NCBI GenBank assembly: GCA_947478315.1
Contig: CANJWF010000015.1
Location: forward strand, 1 to 14,626
Direction: 5' to 3'
DNA: 14,626 nt
DNA from: Sphingobacteriaceae bacterium
Lineage (GTDB): Bacteria; Bacteroidota; Bacteroidia; Sphingobacteriales; Sphingobacteriaceae
Positions within the stretch are counted from its first letter, which is position 1, and the number at the start of each line of letters is the position of its first letter. The notes under the pieces were generated by a model, which was not told the DNA's origin, did not search any database, and was given only the letters and a program-made list of their open reading frames with translations. Shown piece after piece: positions 14,614 to 14,626 of the stretch. The translations under genes were made by a program, and so were the position numbers.

Positions 14614-14621
14614 CAAAATTA
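14614..14621 (-). promoter_or_regulatory. -7 box of recF
   Basis: TAATTTTG on the minus strand fits TAnnTTTG and lies 10 bases before the recF ATG, giving a very short or nearly leaderless transcript. The -33 region is beyond the window end. Confidence 0.45.
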
Positions 14622-14626
14622 CTCTT

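Overview
The window looks like an ordinary stretch of a Bacteroidota (Bacteroidetes) chromosome. It is AT-rich, and start codons lack strong Shine-Dalgarno sequences. Several genes are preceded by the phylum-typical -7 box TAnnTTTG. The gene families fit too: a DUF4369/TlpA-type thioredoxin protein, an NHL-repeat lipoprotein, a short DUF721 protein beside recF, and a large outer-membrane barrel protein. I cannot place it below phylum.

Layout. Positions 1-535 hold the 3' end of a ribonuclease G/E gene with its own terminator, followed by tex (609-2840); both are RNA-metabolism genes on the + strand. A minus-strand block follows. Read in its own direction it contains an NHL beta-propeller lipoprotein (8422-6590), a promoter, a compact structured leader (about 6486-6418), an unrecognised 80-residue protein (6393-6151), a large secreted HExxH / propeller / outer-membrane barrel protein (6128-3297), and a small LapA-domain membrane protein (3287-2970). 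purL (8626-10845, +) diverges from the lipoprotein gene. A 315-bp gene-free stretch lies between the convergent purL and a periplasmic thioredoxin-fold protein gene (12285-11161, -). Next come a small MerR-type regulator (-), ndk (+), and a dciA-like/recF pair (-) that runs to the window edge.

How the genes relate. Most are housekeeping: RNA turnover (rng, tex), purine synthesis and nucleotide balance (purL, ndk), and replication/repair (recF with its DUF721 partner). The envelope genes on the minus strand look like one transcription unit, from the promoter at 6561-6531 through the structured leader into the small protein, the barrel protein and the LapA-domain protein.

There is no sign of phage, insertion sequences, CRISPR, a defence system or a biosynthetic cluster. 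The most interesting signal is non-coding. A 69-nt element folds completely into a three-way junction with a GAAA tetraloop, behind a good promoter and just upstream of the 80-residue ORF. It is flanked by an imperfect direct repeat and overlapped by a possible 20-codon leader ORF. A second oddity is a strong terminator hairpin that contains the start codon of the barrel protein gene.
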